This document shows positions 8,355-16,189 of a stretch of DNA of 64,000 nucleotides, in pieces; the stretch's first letter is position 1; each line of letters starts with the position of its first letter. This stretch comes from a bacterium (GTDB lineage Bacteria > Armatimonadota > Fimbriimonadia > Fimbriimonadales > Fimbriimonadaceae): the NCBI GenBank assembly GCA_027485645.1, contig JAIXQR010000007.1, positions 682,001 through 746,000 of the forward strand. Direction: 5' to 3'. A program made the position numbers and the translations under genes. The notes under the pieces are model-generated. The model had not been told where the DNA came from. It did not search any database and worked only from the letters and a program-made list of their open reading frames with translations.

Positions 8355-8881
8355 CCCCTCACCTCATCGCGCAACGATTTTCTCAGATTGATGAAGGCAT
8401 GGTGAAGGCGCGACTTGACCGTTCCGCTCGGAATTCCGATCACGGCCGCAATCTCGTCGTATGACAAACCTTCAATTTCGTGCATCACCACAACATCTCG
8501 ATGCTCATCCGATAGCGCGTTCAACGCTTTCGAAAGCGCCGTCCGATCAATCCACGCATTTTCCCGCCCCGATGCGCTCGCGTCCGGCAGATCGAACTCA
8601 ATCGTCGGCGGAAACAGCTTCCGCTTTCGGATCAATGCCCGACACTCGTTCAGCGCGATCCCGACGAGCCAGCTTCTCAGAGACGATTCGAACCGGAATC
8701 TTTTCAGCGCCTTTTGCGCCGTCAGGAACGTTTCTTGGGCAACGTCGGCCGCCCAATCTTGTCCTACGCGGCGAGCGCAGAAGCGATACACCACTTCGTA
8801 GTGCTCACGCACAATCGCGCTCATCTCCAATGGAGTCGACTCAATATCGGCTCTCACCGCACTCTTTATTGGCTCGCTCAT
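8351..8881 (-). CDS. ECF-type RNA polymerase sigma factor
   Basis: 176 aa with region 2 (VREHYEVVYRFCARRVGQDWAADVAQETFLTA, -10 recognition and core binding) and region 4 (LSDEHRDVVVMHEIEGLSYDEIAAVIG then IPSGTVKSRLHHA, the -35-binding helix-turn-helix). No sigma region 1 or 3, as expected for ECF factors. The first gene of a three-gene operon with its anti-sigma and a PAP2 phosphatase, all linked by ATGA overlaps. An upstream GGAACC on the minus strand (around 8948-8953) could be the -35 of an autoregulated promoter, but the -10 is not convincing. Confidence 0.92.
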   Translation of the reverse strand: MSEPIKSAVRADIESTPLEMSAIVREHYEVVYRFCARRVGQDWAADVAQETFLTAQKALKRFRFESSLRSWLVGIALNECRALIRKRKLFPPTIEFDLPDASASGRENAWIDRTALSKALNALSDEHRDVVVMHEIEGLSYDEIAAVIGIPSGTVKSRLHHAFINLRKSLRDEVRG

Positions 8882-8983
8882 AAAGTAGGTGTCGCTAACT
8901 TCCTCATCCGTTCAAACCGATTTCAACCATTTTCCGTGCCGCTTTCCGGTTCCACTTGGCGGATGATGCGCGTGGTCAACCAG

Positions 8984-8989
8984 TATTCT
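8984..8989 (+). promoter_or_regulatory. -10 box TATTCT, 7 nt before ATG
   Basis: TATTCT ends 7 nt before the ATG at 8997. No Shine-Dalgarno and no good -35. Fits the leaderless pattern seen at many genes in this window. Confidence 0.4.
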
Positions 8990-8996
8990 TACAGAG

Positions 8997-9332
8997 ATGA
9001 CGGTACCGGCAAGCGATTGGCTTTCACAAGGTGGGGCCTACGCCGTAGTTTTTATCCAAACGGTGCTGATCATGGGCGTCGGCGTCTATCTCGCCATGTC
9101 GATTGGAAAGAGCGCCAAAGCCGAAGGCGACGGCTGCCTGCTTGCCATGGCGAACATCGTTCTAGCCGCCCTTGGAGCCGGAATTGGGTTCTTCTCCTCT
9201 CAATATCCGTTCTTCGTCCTGACGTCGCTCATCGGGGCCTGCATCTTGCCAACCGCTGCCACCGCAATCTTTGCCAGCCGAATTCGAAAAGCTTCCGCAA
9301 AGGTTGAGCGACCATCCGACAAAGAGTCCTGA
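8997..9332 (+). CDS. Small membrane protein, three helices
   Basis: 111 aa, unrecognised. Three hydrophobic segments (about residues 14-36, 47-66 and 69-92) and a short charged C-tail (RIRKASAKVERPSDKES). It stands alone, divergent from the sigma operon and 45 bp before leuB in the same direction, so it might be co-transcribed with leuB, although leuB has its own -10 box. The start is supported by a -10 hexamer 7 nt upstream. Confidence 0.62.
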   Translation: MTVPASDWLSQGGAYAVVFIQTVLIMGVGVYLAMSIGKSAKAEGDGCLLAMANIVLAALGAGIGFFSSQYPFFVLTSLIGACILPTAATAIFASRIRKASAKVERPSDKES

Positions 9333-9365
9333 TTCGCCGTTAATCACGAACCGGCCCCGTTTCGC

Positions 9366-9371
9366 CATAAT
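9366..9371 (+). promoter_or_regulatory. -10 box CATAAT, 6 nt before leuB ATG
   Basis: CATAAT followed by six bases and the leuB ATG; no Shine-Dalgarno. Predicts a leaderless leuB mRNA. Confidence 0.45.
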
Positions 9372-9377
9372 TCGCCC

Positions 9378-10457
9378 ATGACGCGTCGGATCGCAGTTCT
9401 CGCCGGAGACGGCATTGGCCCCGAAGTCACCGCCGAAGCGGTGAAGGTCCTCGAAGCCACCGGAAAGCAGTTTCATTTCCAATCCGCCCTGGTCGGCGGA
9501 GCTGCCTACGATGCGGTCGGGCACCCGTTGCCAGCTGAAACGTTAGAACTGTGCCGCAACTCGGACGCCGTGCTCCTCGGCGCCGTTGGCGGTCCGAAGT
9601 ACGACGCCATTCAGCCGCCATCCATGCGTCCAGAAGTTGGAGCGCTCCTTCCGTTGCGGCGCAAACTGAACCTATACGCAAACGTCCGCCCGGCAAAGGC
9701 GATGAAAGCGCTGCTCAACGCAAGCCCACTCAAAAGCAATCGGGGGCTCATCGACCTCGTCGTCATTCGCGAACTCACGGGAGGCATCTACTTTGCCGAG
9801 CCACGGGAGCGGCGAAATGAGGGCAACACCGCGGTGGACACCTGCATGTACCACCGGCACGAGATTGAGCGCATCACGCATCGCGCCTTTGCCATCGCCC
9901 GCCAGCGAAAGAACGAGATCGTTCACGTAGACAAAGCCAACGTTCTTGAAACCAGCCGGCTCTGGCGAGAAGTCGTGGACGAAATCGCGAAGGCAAACTC
10001 CGACGTCAAGGTCACCCACATGCTAGTGGACAACTGCGCCATGCAGCTGATTCGCGAACCGAGCCAGTTCGACGTGATCCTCACCGAAAACATGTTTGGC
10101 GACATCATCAGCGACGAAGCGTCCATGATCACTGGCTCTCTTGGCCTTTTGCCATCCGCGAGCCTGAGCGACCCGAAGGACGGTCAGGTCTTCGGACTTT
10201 ACGAACCGGTCCACGGCAGCGCCCCCGACATCGCGGGCCAGGGACGCGCCAACCCCATCGCCGCCATTCTGAGCGGCGCGCTGATGCTGCGCTACAGCTT
10301 CGAAGACGACGAGACGGCAACCCGAATTGAAACGGCGGTTGAACACGCGCTAGAAGCGGGCCTGCGAACCGCCGATGTCTTCGAGCACGGCTGCCGACTG
10401 GTGAGCACTTCCGAATTCGGGGATGCGGTTGTCTTTAAGCTAAAAGCGGCGGCCTAA
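9378..10457 (+). CDS. leuB: 3-isopropylmalate dehydrogenase LeuB
   Basis: Oxidatively decarboxylates 3-isopropylmalate with NAD+ in leucine biosynthesis. 359 aa, typical length. Landmarks: IAVLAGDGIGPEVTAEA at the N-terminus, LLPLRRKLNLYANVRP, the substrate loop VVIRELTGGIYFAEPR, HVDKANVLETSRLWREVV, the metal-binding stretch NMFGDIISDEASMITGSLGLLPSASL, and EPVHGSAPDIAGQGRANPIA. No other leucine genes are near, so the pathway is dispersed in this genome. The stop overlaps by a few bases the convergent protease-nuclease gene. Confidence 0.97.
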   Translation: MTRRIAVLAGDGIGPEVTAEAVKVLEATGKQFHFQSALVGGAAYDAVGHPLPAETLELCRNSDAVLLGAVGGPKYDAIQPPSMRPEVGALLPLRRKLNLYANVRPAKAMKALLNASPLKSNRGLIDLVVIRELTGGIYFAEPRERRNEGNTAVDTCMYHRHEIERITHRAFAIARQRKNEIVHVDKANVLETSRLWREVVDEIAKANSDVKVTHMLVDNCAMQLIREPSQFDVILTENMFGDIISDEASMITGSLGLLPSASLSDPKDGQVFGLYEPVHGSAPDIAGQGRANPIAAILSGALMLRYSFEDDETATRIETAVEHALEAGLRTADVFEHGCRLVSTSEFGDAVVFKLKAAA

Positions 10458-12373
10458 GCCTCGAACTCTGCCCCTGGGAAGATCTCCTTCAGGCGACTCT
10501 CCGTAAGCGCGAGGGTCGCCTTTCCACGATCGGCATCAAGCAACGGCCCGAAGTCAAGCGAAGTCGCGGTCGCGATCTCCGCGATGCTGACCTGGAAATC
10601 TTGAATTTTGTCGAGGACAAGCGACTCCTTCTTTACTGCGTCTGCGATGTCGTCAACGAACTTGGTCTGCCACTGCATGAAGCCGTAGCTGACCAACTGC
10701 CCGTTCTCCTCGTACGCAACCACCTTCCAAAACGCGACCGGGCACTTCACCCCGAGGATAACCGGGTCATCGAAACGGAGCACCGGGCCGGTGAAAACAA
10801 CGTACTTTCGGCCGGAGTTTCGGGCTGAGCTGAGAATGCCGTTTTCCAGCCGAAGCCAGGCTTTGCTGTTGAAGTCTTCGTGCTGCGGGCTACAGTTCGT
10901 CATGTAGAACGAGTCGTCGTTGCCCTGCACCGCTTCCCAATCTTCGTTGCCCCACACCGGGTCCTCGCGACGCACTAAGTGGCCGAAGGCGAACTTCGTA
11001 GCGTCGTAGACCTCAGGTCCGAGTTGGTACTGAAGGTCGATCCGTGGGTCGTACCACCACTTATCGGCTGCCGCCTCGAGTTGCGGAGCGCCAAGATTTT
11101 TCCAGTCTCGAAGCTTGCGGTCGATCTTGATCTTTCGCTGCTTGCCGCCATCAATGTTCACCACCGTATAGCGAGCGAGTTTTCGGCTCTTCGACATCAC
11201 CACCGAATAGTGCCGGTACTTCAGCTCGAAGCCCTGGCCATCCTTTCTCGGGGCCAAGTCAGACTGAATCCACTCCGGCATTTCTGGATGCGGCACCGAG
11301 ATTCCGTGCCCCAAGAAGTCAACGTCGTGACCATCCCGACCATCAAGATCGGCCTCGGGCCGGGGCTTGACTGCGGTTTTCGTGCCCTCGGTTGAGATTT
11401 CGCGAACGGCTTCTACGACCACTGCCTGCTTTCCGCGGACCGGTCGGCCGTTTCGGATTACGTCTGGATCGGTGATAAGCCGGTGGAGGGCTGGACCGTC
11501 GCCATCTACCGAGTTCCCTTTCTCCGTTTTGCCGTTCTTGATTGCGTCGATGATCTTGCTGATTCGAATGCCCTCGTTAGCGACCACCGCGGAACCGCGA
11601 TGCTGGATCGGCAACGTGAGAGATGCGTGATGAAGGGCGACTACCTGCCACTGGCGGTTGAACACTGGCGAGCCACTAGACCCTGGCTCGGTGTCGGTCG
11701 TGTAGTGCAAGAACGCCTGGACGCGCTGAACCAGCTCGCTGTTGAAAAGGCACAGCTCCTTCTCTCGACCGTTCGGGTGCTGCACGATGACCACCGGCTC
11801 ACCCTCCAGAATCTTGTCCGTTCGTGGCTCTAGCGGAAGCCAGCCGAGACTATCCACCCCTTCCCCAGTTATGGCGAAGATCGCAAAATCGAGATCGTCT
11901 TCACCCGAAATCGCGAACGGCTTGCTGAGATCAACCTTAAACTTGCGTCGGCTCGGCTTGATGTCGTCAAATCCAAATTCGTAGCCAAACTCCAGCAGTG
12001 ATTCGCGAGCTTTGTCGGTATTGGCAATCACATGTTGGTTGGTCATCACTACGCCAGGCGCGATCATGAAGCCCGAACCCATGGCTGCTCCGTCGACCAA
12101 GATTCGGCAAACACAGTCTGCCGCCGCGCGGCCGTAGTCTAGGAAGTTCACGCCTGCAAGATCCGTGCCACCAGAGATGGCCTCGACCCGACGGCCTTCG
12201 GCAACCGTAAGGTGCGCTACACGGTTCACCGCCGTCTGCAGCCCGGCTGCTCCAAGCACGCCAACCGTTTCAATCTCCGCCAGCCGCCCCTCTCGAACCT
12301 CGGTTTGCGACTCGTAAAGGTCCTTAAAACGTTTGACTCGCGCTTCGGCGGTTTCTGGCAGTTCGATTTTCAC
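10454..12373 (-). CDS. Trypsin-like serine protease fused to a NucA/EndoG-type DNA/RNA nuclease
   Basis: 639 aa with three parts. Residues 1-80 are a helical/unknown lead. Residues about 82-280 are a chymotrypsin/V8-fold protease with a full triad: His114 (MTNQHVIA), Asp162 (DDLDFAIFAI) and Ser235 (TEPGSSGSPVFN). Residues about 380-620 are a DNA/RNA non-specific endonuclease domain with His465 (FAFGHLVRREDPVWGN) and the metal-binding Asn502 in TNCSPQHEDFNSKAW. The usual DRGH Arg is replaced: the motif reads F-A-F-G-H. There is no signal peptide, so a nuclease of a normally secreted or organellar class would be made in the cytoplasm, perhaps held in check and released by its protease. It starts at GTG 12373, directly after a promoter-like stretch, and lies downstream of a K+ channel gene. 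The function is unknown; a self-activated conflict effector is my inference. Confidence 0.9.
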   Translation of the reverse strand: MKIELPETAEARVKRFKDLYESQTEVREGRLAEIETVGVLGAAGLQTAVNRVAHLTVAEGRRVEAISGGTDLAGVNFLDYGRAAADCVCRILVDGAAMGSGFMIAPGVVMTNQHVIANTDKARESLLEFGYEFGFDDIKPSRRKFKVDLSKPFAISGEDDLDFAIFAITGEGVDSLGWLPLEPRTDKILEGEPVVIVQHPNGREKELCLFNSELVQRVQAFLHYTTDTEPGSSGSPVFNRQWQVVALHHASLTLPIQHRGSAVVANEGIRISKIIDAIKNGKTEKGNSVDGDGPALHRLITDPDVIRNGRPVRGKQAVVVEAVREISTEGTKTAVKPRPEADLDGRDGHDVDFLGHGISVPHPEMPEWIQSDLAPRKDGQGFELKYRHYSVVMSKSRKLARYTVVNIDGGKQRKIKIDRKLRDWKNLGAPQLEAAADKWWYDPRIDLQYQLGPEVYDATKFAFGHLVRREDPVWGNEDWEAVQGNDDSFYMTNCSPQHEDFNSKAWLRLENGILSSARNSGRKYVVFTGPVLRFDDPVILGVKCPVAFWKVVAYEENGQLVSYGFMQWQTKFVDDIADAVKKESLVLDKIQDFQVSIAEIATATSLDFGPLLDADRGKATLALTESRLKEIFPGAEFEA

Positions 12374-12379
12374 GAACTA

Positions 12380-12408
12380 TAACTACAACTTTACAAAAAA
12401 TATTTCAA
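12380..12408 (-). promoter_or_regulatory. Promoter of protease-nuclease gene (-35 TTGAAA, -10 TAGTTA)
   Basis: On the minus strand TTGAAA (12408-12403), a 17-nt AT-rich spacer, TAGTTA (12385-12380), six bases, then GTG at 12373. Correct spacing and no ribosome-binding site: a likely leaderless start. It lies in the 51-bp gap after the K+ channel stop. A GTTAAG-AAAA-CTTAAC inverted repeat (12414-12429) overlaps that stop and may be a weak terminator or operator. Confidence 0.5.
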
Positions 12409-12424
12409 GTCTTGTTAAGAAAAC

Positions 12425-13165
12425 TTAACGTTTCATTTCCGAAACGTCCGTCACGCTCGCCAGGGTCGCGATGAACCTTGCGATCACCACCGTGAGATAC
12501 AGCGTGCCGAGAAACCCTTGCGTCACCGCAATCCAGCGGGCATCCCCTTTCGGCGTAAAGTCGCCGTAGCCGATGGTGAGCTGAGTTACGAAGCTGAAGT
12601 AGAGCGCGTCCTGACCGCTGTTCATCGTGGTGCCAGATTGAACCACCGAAGCATTCGGCAGCAGCCAATAAAGCATCGCAAAGCAAAGCCCGGTCTCCAG
12701 GTAGTTGATGAAGCTCATCACGATGACCCTCTCCTTTGAGCCGATCACGTGTTCGGGTTGCGCCGCGCCCATCGCCACCGGAATGTACCGATCGAAAATC
12801 ACGACGCGCTGCGCGTATGCCGAAACATCCAAGATCCGCCAGATGGCAAAGGCGATCAGAACATTGCGGAGCGCGATGGCCGGCGGGTTCACCAGCTCGA
12901 GCCCAATCACCTCAATTGCCACGCAGCTCATCGTGAGGAAGTCAACGCGCAACCCGTGCCAGAGCCGCCGCTTCGTGTACTCCTCTGGCTTGTCCAAACG
13001 CGTCTCTTTCCGGCCCAGCAACAGGGTGCCGGGAAAAGTCATGAGGCACAGCAGCGCTGCGTACAAGGTCACGATGAGCGAGGCCGTGTGCGTTTCTCGC
13101 TTGTACCGCCAATAGCCAATGAGCGGATAGAAGCCCTCCTTCACAATCGTCAGCCAGGTGTTCAA
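12425..13165 (-). CDS. Potassium ion channel (2-TM pore domain with N-terminal membrane region)
   Basis: 246 aa. The selectivity filter TIGYGD (Thr197-Asp202) with a preceding pore helix (DALYFSFVTQL) and a following inner helix (GTLYLTVVIARFIATL) identifies a K+ channel pore. Upstream are more hydrophobic segments (about residues 28-50, 80-112 and 148-168), so it is larger than a minimal two-helix channel, and there is no obvious RCK domain. The start is a TTG at 13165, with TAGAAT nine nt upstream. It is 51 bp upstream of the protease-nuclease gene in the same direction; whether they work together is unknown. Channels do occur as effectors or sensors in some defence systems, but equally as housekeeping genes. 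Confidence 0.88.
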   Translation of the reverse strand: MNTWLTIVKEGFYPLIGYWRYKRETHTASLIVTLYAALLCLMTFPGTLLLGRKETRLDKPEEYTKRRLWHGLRVDFLTMSCVAIEVIGLELVNPPAIALRNVLIAFAIWRILDVSAYAQRVVIFDRYIPVAMGAAQPEHVIGSKERVIVMSFINYLETGLCFAMLYWLLPNASVVQSGTTMNSGQDALYFSFVTQLTIGYGDFTPKGDARWIAVTQGFLGTLYLTVVIARFIATLASVTDVSEMKR

Positions 13166-13207
13166 CGCGGCTTCATTCTAACTCGGATGCCCTTCTCGCA
13201 TTCCTGA

Positions 13208-13213
13208 TACGAT
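13208..13213 (+). promoter_or_regulatory. -10 box TACGAT, 7 nt before GTG
   Basis: TACGAT followed by seven bases and the GTG start at 13221; no Shine-Dalgarno. Leaderless pattern. Confidence 0.35.
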
Positions 13214-13220
13214 CATTGTT

Positions 13221-14045
13221 GTGATCACTCTTATCTCGGCACTGTTGATCGGCTCTCAGGCCATGCCAGACATGCATCTGGTGTCGAAATCTGCCCGAGC
13301 GATCGTCTCGCCGAAAATCGGCCGCCTCATCTACTTCGGTCCGCTCCACGGCCCGAACCTGCTCTGGCAAGATCGATCGGCCCCCGATGCACCGTGGCGC
13401 AATTGGGGCGGCGATAAGCTGTGGACCGCGCCGCAAAGCGACTGGAACTGGCCACCGGTGTTGGAGCACGATGGCCAACCGCACCACGCCAGCCTCAACG
13501 AGAACACGATCCACCTACTCTCTGACCCCGATGCCCGCGGCGTCCGGTTTGTGCGCGAATTCTGCCTCATTGGCCGAGAGCTGACGATTGTGAATCGGAT
13601 GGAAAACTTTGGCCATGATCCGGTCCGCGCCGCCATTTGGCAGATCACCCAGATTCCCGCACCGGCCGAGATTCGCTTTGCCTACGAGCCATCCTCGCTC
13701 TTTCCCGCCGGCTGGGAAGCCTATCCCTGGACCACCCAAGGCGCAACCCAGATCTCTCGAAACGCCGCTGAGGTCGTGATCTCGCCAGACTTCTCCACCG
13801 CCCAGAAGTACGGCACGGCCACTCAAGCCGGCTACCTTTGCGCAAAAATCGGCAACTACTGGCTCCGCCTCACCCACCCCTACGAGCCCCACGCAACCTA
13901 TGCCGACCAAGGCAAAGCCCAGCAAGTCTTCCTAAGCAACAGCCCCCGCTACGCCGAACTAGAAGTCACCGCCCCGTTGGAAACGATCCGATCCCGCGGA
14001 CACCAATCGATGACGACAACCCTCTCGTTCGAAAGGGCCCGTTAG
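13221..14045 (+). CDS. DUF4380-like secreted sugar-mutarotase-fold protein
   Basis: 274 aa. A short hydrophobic N-terminus (MITLISALLIGSQA) looks like a signal peptide. The body is rich in beta-strand and carries phrases I associate with DUF4380 / aldose-epimerase-like folds: YFGPLHGPNLLW, WGGDKLWTAPQSDWNWPP, and an acidic-aromatic LTHPYEPHATYADQG near the end. Such proteins are often found with glycoside hydrolases, and their reaction is unknown. The start is GTG, supported by the -10 box. It stands alone between the K+ channel (divergent) and the repeat island. Confidence 0.68.
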   Translation: MITLISALLIGSQAMPDMHLVSKSARAIVSPKIGRLIYFGPLHGPNLLWQDRSAPDAPWRNWGGDKLWTAPQSDWNWPPVLEHDGQPHHASLNENTIHLLSDPDARGVRFVREFCLIGRELTIVNRMENFGHDPVRAAIWQITQIPAPAEIRFAYEPSSLFPAGWEAYPWTTQGATQISRNAAEVVISPDFSTAQKYGTATQAGYLCAKIGNYWLRLTHPYEPHATYADQGKAQQVFLSNSPRYAELEVTAPLETIRSRGHQSMTTTLSFERAR

Positions 14046-14048
14046 CCT

Positions 14049-14099
14049 CTGGAGTGCGGCAGTTGGAGTTAAAAACGAAACGTAGCTCTAAGCTGCCGC
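14049..14099. repeat. Dispersed hairpin repeat 'CTGGAGTGCGGCAG', long variant
   Basis: Begins CTGGAGTGCGGCAGTT as in the copies after clpB (44685 and 44833). The left arm from 14056 pairs imperfectly with the right arm to 14099 around an A-rich loop. It sits just after a stop codon, as the other copies do. Confidence 0.55.
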
Positions 14100-14123
14100 C
14101 AAAACAAATCCGAACCACGAACG

Positions 14124-14153
14124 AATCCGAACTAATCCGAACTAATCCGAACT
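14124..14153. repeat. Three tandem copies of AATCCGAACT
   Basis: Three exact head-to-tail copies of a 10-bp unit, with a partial match just upstream (about 14106). It lies between the DUF4380-like gene and the first island gene; no function is evident. Confidence 0.7.
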
Positions 14154-14161
14154 AAGGATGG

Positions 14162-14500
14162 CTAATCCTTAGCCTTCCACGCGAACAACGTCATACATCC
14201 GACAAGGTAACTAGCTTGCTGCACCGGCGGAAGCACGTTGAGCAGTCCCTTTGGCAAGTTTTCTTTGACCGATAAAACAAGGCAACTTGCAAGACAAAGA
14301 ATGGCTGTGATTGCTAAAGCCTTGTTCCTAAATGCAGCTATAGATGTACTGGTTGATGCCAGCATAACAACCGCCGACACTATCACAACGGAATCGATCT
14401 GCGGCATGCTTGGACGCTCAAAAATCCGCGAGCCAATCCAGAGAACTAAGAACACCAATCCTCCGACAAGTCGTGCGCGCTCAGATACGGACTGTTTCAT
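14162..14500 (-). CDS. Small membrane protein (island gene)
   Basis: 112 aa, unrecognised. Four hydrophobic stretches (about residues 10-24, 37-57, 61-79 and 92-108) with a short charged N-terminus; likely a four-helix inner-membrane protein. It is the last gene of the minus-strand island and stops next to a 10-bp tandem repeat. No partner is coupled to it. Confidence 0.6.
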   Translation of the reverse strand: MKQSVSERARLVGGLVFLVLWIGSRIFERPSMPQIDSVVIVSAVVMLASTSTSIAAFRNKALAITAILCLASCLVLSVKENLPKGLLNVLPPVQQASYLVGCMTLFAWKAKD

Positions 14501-14607
14501 CGGCTTTTCGTCCTCAGCTCTGTTAGTCTATCACGTGGCAAACCCAGCTTTTGCAGGACCGGCCAAAAGTCGCAGTCAATCCGGTCGCATCGAAACATTA
14601 GTTGAAC

Positions 14608-14934
14608 TCAAAGGATATTGATGATAGTGTCCACTACATCACTTTGACGAGGAAGCTCCACCACCACAACATCCGGGAGCCCAGCTTCCACTGCGTTAAA
14701 CGTCGGCGTCACGGGGCCGGGAAAGGCCAGCACCACCATACGTCCCTTGCTCTTACACTGGCGGCACACTTGATAGCCATCCATTATTGGCATCATTGCT
14801 GCCACGATGGCTAAATCCCACGGCTCCGTCAACAAGCGTTCCAATAGCTTGTCACCTTCGAAAACTTGCTCAAAAACCACACCGTCGCGTGGTGTGAGTT
14901 TATAATCGTACAAAAGACCCTCAATACTGCACAA
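14608..14934 (-). CDS. Degenerate response-regulator receiver-like protein
   Basis: 108 aa. The middle (DLAIVAAMMPIMDGYQVCRQ) closely follows the receiver-domain pattern D-L-x-x-x-D-x-x-M-P-x-M-D-G, but the phospho-acceptor Asp is replaced by Ala, and the N-terminal acidic pair is missing. MVVLAF followed by PGLPDVVVVELPR corresponds to the later strands. If real it is a pseudo-receiver that cannot be phosphorylated in the normal way. The start overlaps the upstream gene by 14 bp, the same overlap length as in the duplicated island pair, suggesting coupling. The receiver assignment is from motif reading only. Confidence 0.55.
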   Translation of the reverse strand: MCSIEGLLYDYKLTPRDGVVFEQVFEGDKLLERLLTEPWDLAIVAAMMPIMDGYQVCRQCKSKGRMVVLAFPGPVTPTFNAVEAGLPDVVVVELPRQSDVVDTIINIL

Positions 14935-15379
14935 CTCTCTTCACTCGATCGTGTCCATCAGGCTTCTGGCCCTCTAAAGAAGCCGCGGTAAGAAGTTCTG
15001 TAGCGAACGCTCTCAGATCATCTTTCAGCGCATAACCGTTCAACTGTTGACCGTTAGCCATTGAGACTTGGACATGCAAGGTATTGGGAACCTTACAATT
15101 CCGTATGGTCCAAACGAAGTCTCGAAGTCCCGCTTGAAGGCAAACAGAATCTTTAAAGGCTACGGGCCAGGCGTCATGCCAATCGGCATTTGTAGCATCA
15201 ATCACCGCTTCTGCAATCCTCGTCAGAGCAAAAGCCCCGCTCGAACCGAGTTCGTAGGCCAGGCACTCGGTTTTTTCATATTCAGTCCAACAGACACTGA
15301 TTTCTTGACCATCAACCTGGAAACTGATGATCGGCCCTCTGTCCGTGAATAGCTTCTTGAGCTTCAAGGTGGCACTCAT
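14921..15379 (-). CDS. Hypothetical protein (island gene)
   Basis: 152 aa, unrecognised, no membrane segment or signal peptide; cytoplasmic, mixed alpha/beta by eye, moderately Cys-rich (five Cys). A weak ribosome-binding site (GAGAAG) precedes the ATG. It overlaps the pseudo-receiver gene downstream by 14 bp. The general look (150 aa, soluble, near small membrane proteins) is like immunity proteins of polymorphic toxin loci, but I see no toxin and no family motif. Confidence 0.62.
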   Translation of the reverse strand: MSATLKLKKLFTDRGPIISFQVDGQEISVCWTEYEKTECLAYELGSSGAFALTRIAEAVIDATNADWHDAWPVAFKDSVCLQAGLRDFVWTIRNCKVPNTLHVQVSMANGQQLNGYALKDDLRAFATELLTAASLEGQKPDGHDRVKRVVQY

Positions 15380-15444
15380 ATGTTCTTCTCAATCATCTGT
15401 GATAGGACCGCAAACTTCATCGAAAATCGAATCTATAAGTTTGC

Positions 15445-15609
15445 CTACATCTTTGGAAACGACTTCGATTCCAAAGCCCCCAAAAGCAACATCATGAGCA
15501 CTAACAACCAAGGACGTAGTTCTTTTGAAGCATGGAAGAAACTCAGATACAATAGCCCGGCAATAGCACCTATAACCGCAACATAACACAAAAGCCCTTT
15601 AACGTTCAT
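15445..15609 (-). CDS. Tiny membrane protein (54 aa), coupled
   Basis: 54 aa: MNVKGLLCYVAVIGAIAGL, then a short charged turn (SFFHASKELRP) and WLLVLMMLLLGALESKSF: two membrane helices. Its ATG at 15609 overlaps the TGA of the upstream gene as ATGA, which is the main reason to believe it, since this overlap is used throughout the window. A different-frame ORF on the same strand (15389-15589) has no such support. Confidence 0.5.
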   Translation of the reverse strand: MNVKGLLCYVAVIGAIAGLLYLSFFHASKELRPWLLVLMMLLLGALESKSFPKM

Positions 15610-16052
15610 CGTGGATTCCTCAACTGGTGAAGCGCGGCTTCAGTTTCGGCCGGATGGGCCAGTCGACAATCCAGCACTACCCAACGACTGTTCACGTGAA
15701 AATACCAAAGCTCGCCCCCAGGCAGCGGATGCATGCCGGTCCGTCGAACCTTTTCGGCCGGCTGGGTCGTGCCATCCGAGAGCAACAAAGAGAAGGAGTT
15801 CTCGTCCCGAATAAGGTTGTAACGCATGTCCCGACATAGCCTCCAACACCCAAATCCGAGGTGCGCAAAGTACGTTCCAGACATCACAAAAAACGCCAGC
15901 ACGACGTAGCCTAAGAGATCTTCGATCGGCATTCGGGTGAACAAGATTTGCAAGACGAAAAACACCGAACCTACGACCAGTAGAAGAAAAAATGTGCCGC
16001 AGATCCCAAGGAAGCGACGCGTGTACGGACGAAACTCCATCCTCTGCTTCAT
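15606..16052 (-). CDS. Two-helix membrane protein with soluble C-domain (island gene)
   Basis: 148 aa. A basic N-terminus, two membrane helices (about residues 14-36 and 44-64), then a cytoplasmic or periplasmic beta-rich domain (ENSFSLLLSDGTTQPAEKVRR ... YFHVNSRWVVLDCRL). The layout recalls YcxB-like / DUF-type immunity membrane proteins, but I cannot name a family. The gene starts 20 bp downstream of repeat copy A and is followed by the overlapping 54-aa membrane protein. Confidence 0.68.
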   Translation of the reverse strand: MKQRMEFRPYTRRFLGICGTFFLLLVVGSVFFVLQILFTRMPIEDLLGYVVLAFFVMSGTYFAHLGFGCWRLCRDMRYNLIRDENSFSLLLSDGTTQPAEKVRRTGMHPLPGGELWYFHVNSRWVVLDCRLAHPAETEAALHQLRNPR

Positions 16053-16070
16053 AAGCTCGACTTTTCACGC

Positions 16071-16112
16071 AACAAACATGCCGTCATGCTCCGTGACTAT
16101 CGTACACGGGAA
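16071..16112 (-). repeat. Island repeat, copy A (truncated: lead only)
   Basis: Carries the lead part shared with copies B-D (AAACATGCCGTCATGCTC followed by a CGTACAC motif) but lacks the 12-bp hairpin. It lies between two island genes, just upstream of the start at 16052. Confidence 0.7.
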
Positions 16113-16189
16113 TCAAAACGGAAATCGTTTGTCCAGACTAAAGGACCTCAAAATCTTAGAGTATGAGAAGCAAATTTCCTACCAGAAAG

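Noticed and set aside
15389-15589. 66-aa ORF on the minus strand
   Set aside because: Overlaps the 54-aa ORF 15445-15609 in another frame; lacks a coupled start and has an unlikely Cys-rich N-terminus.
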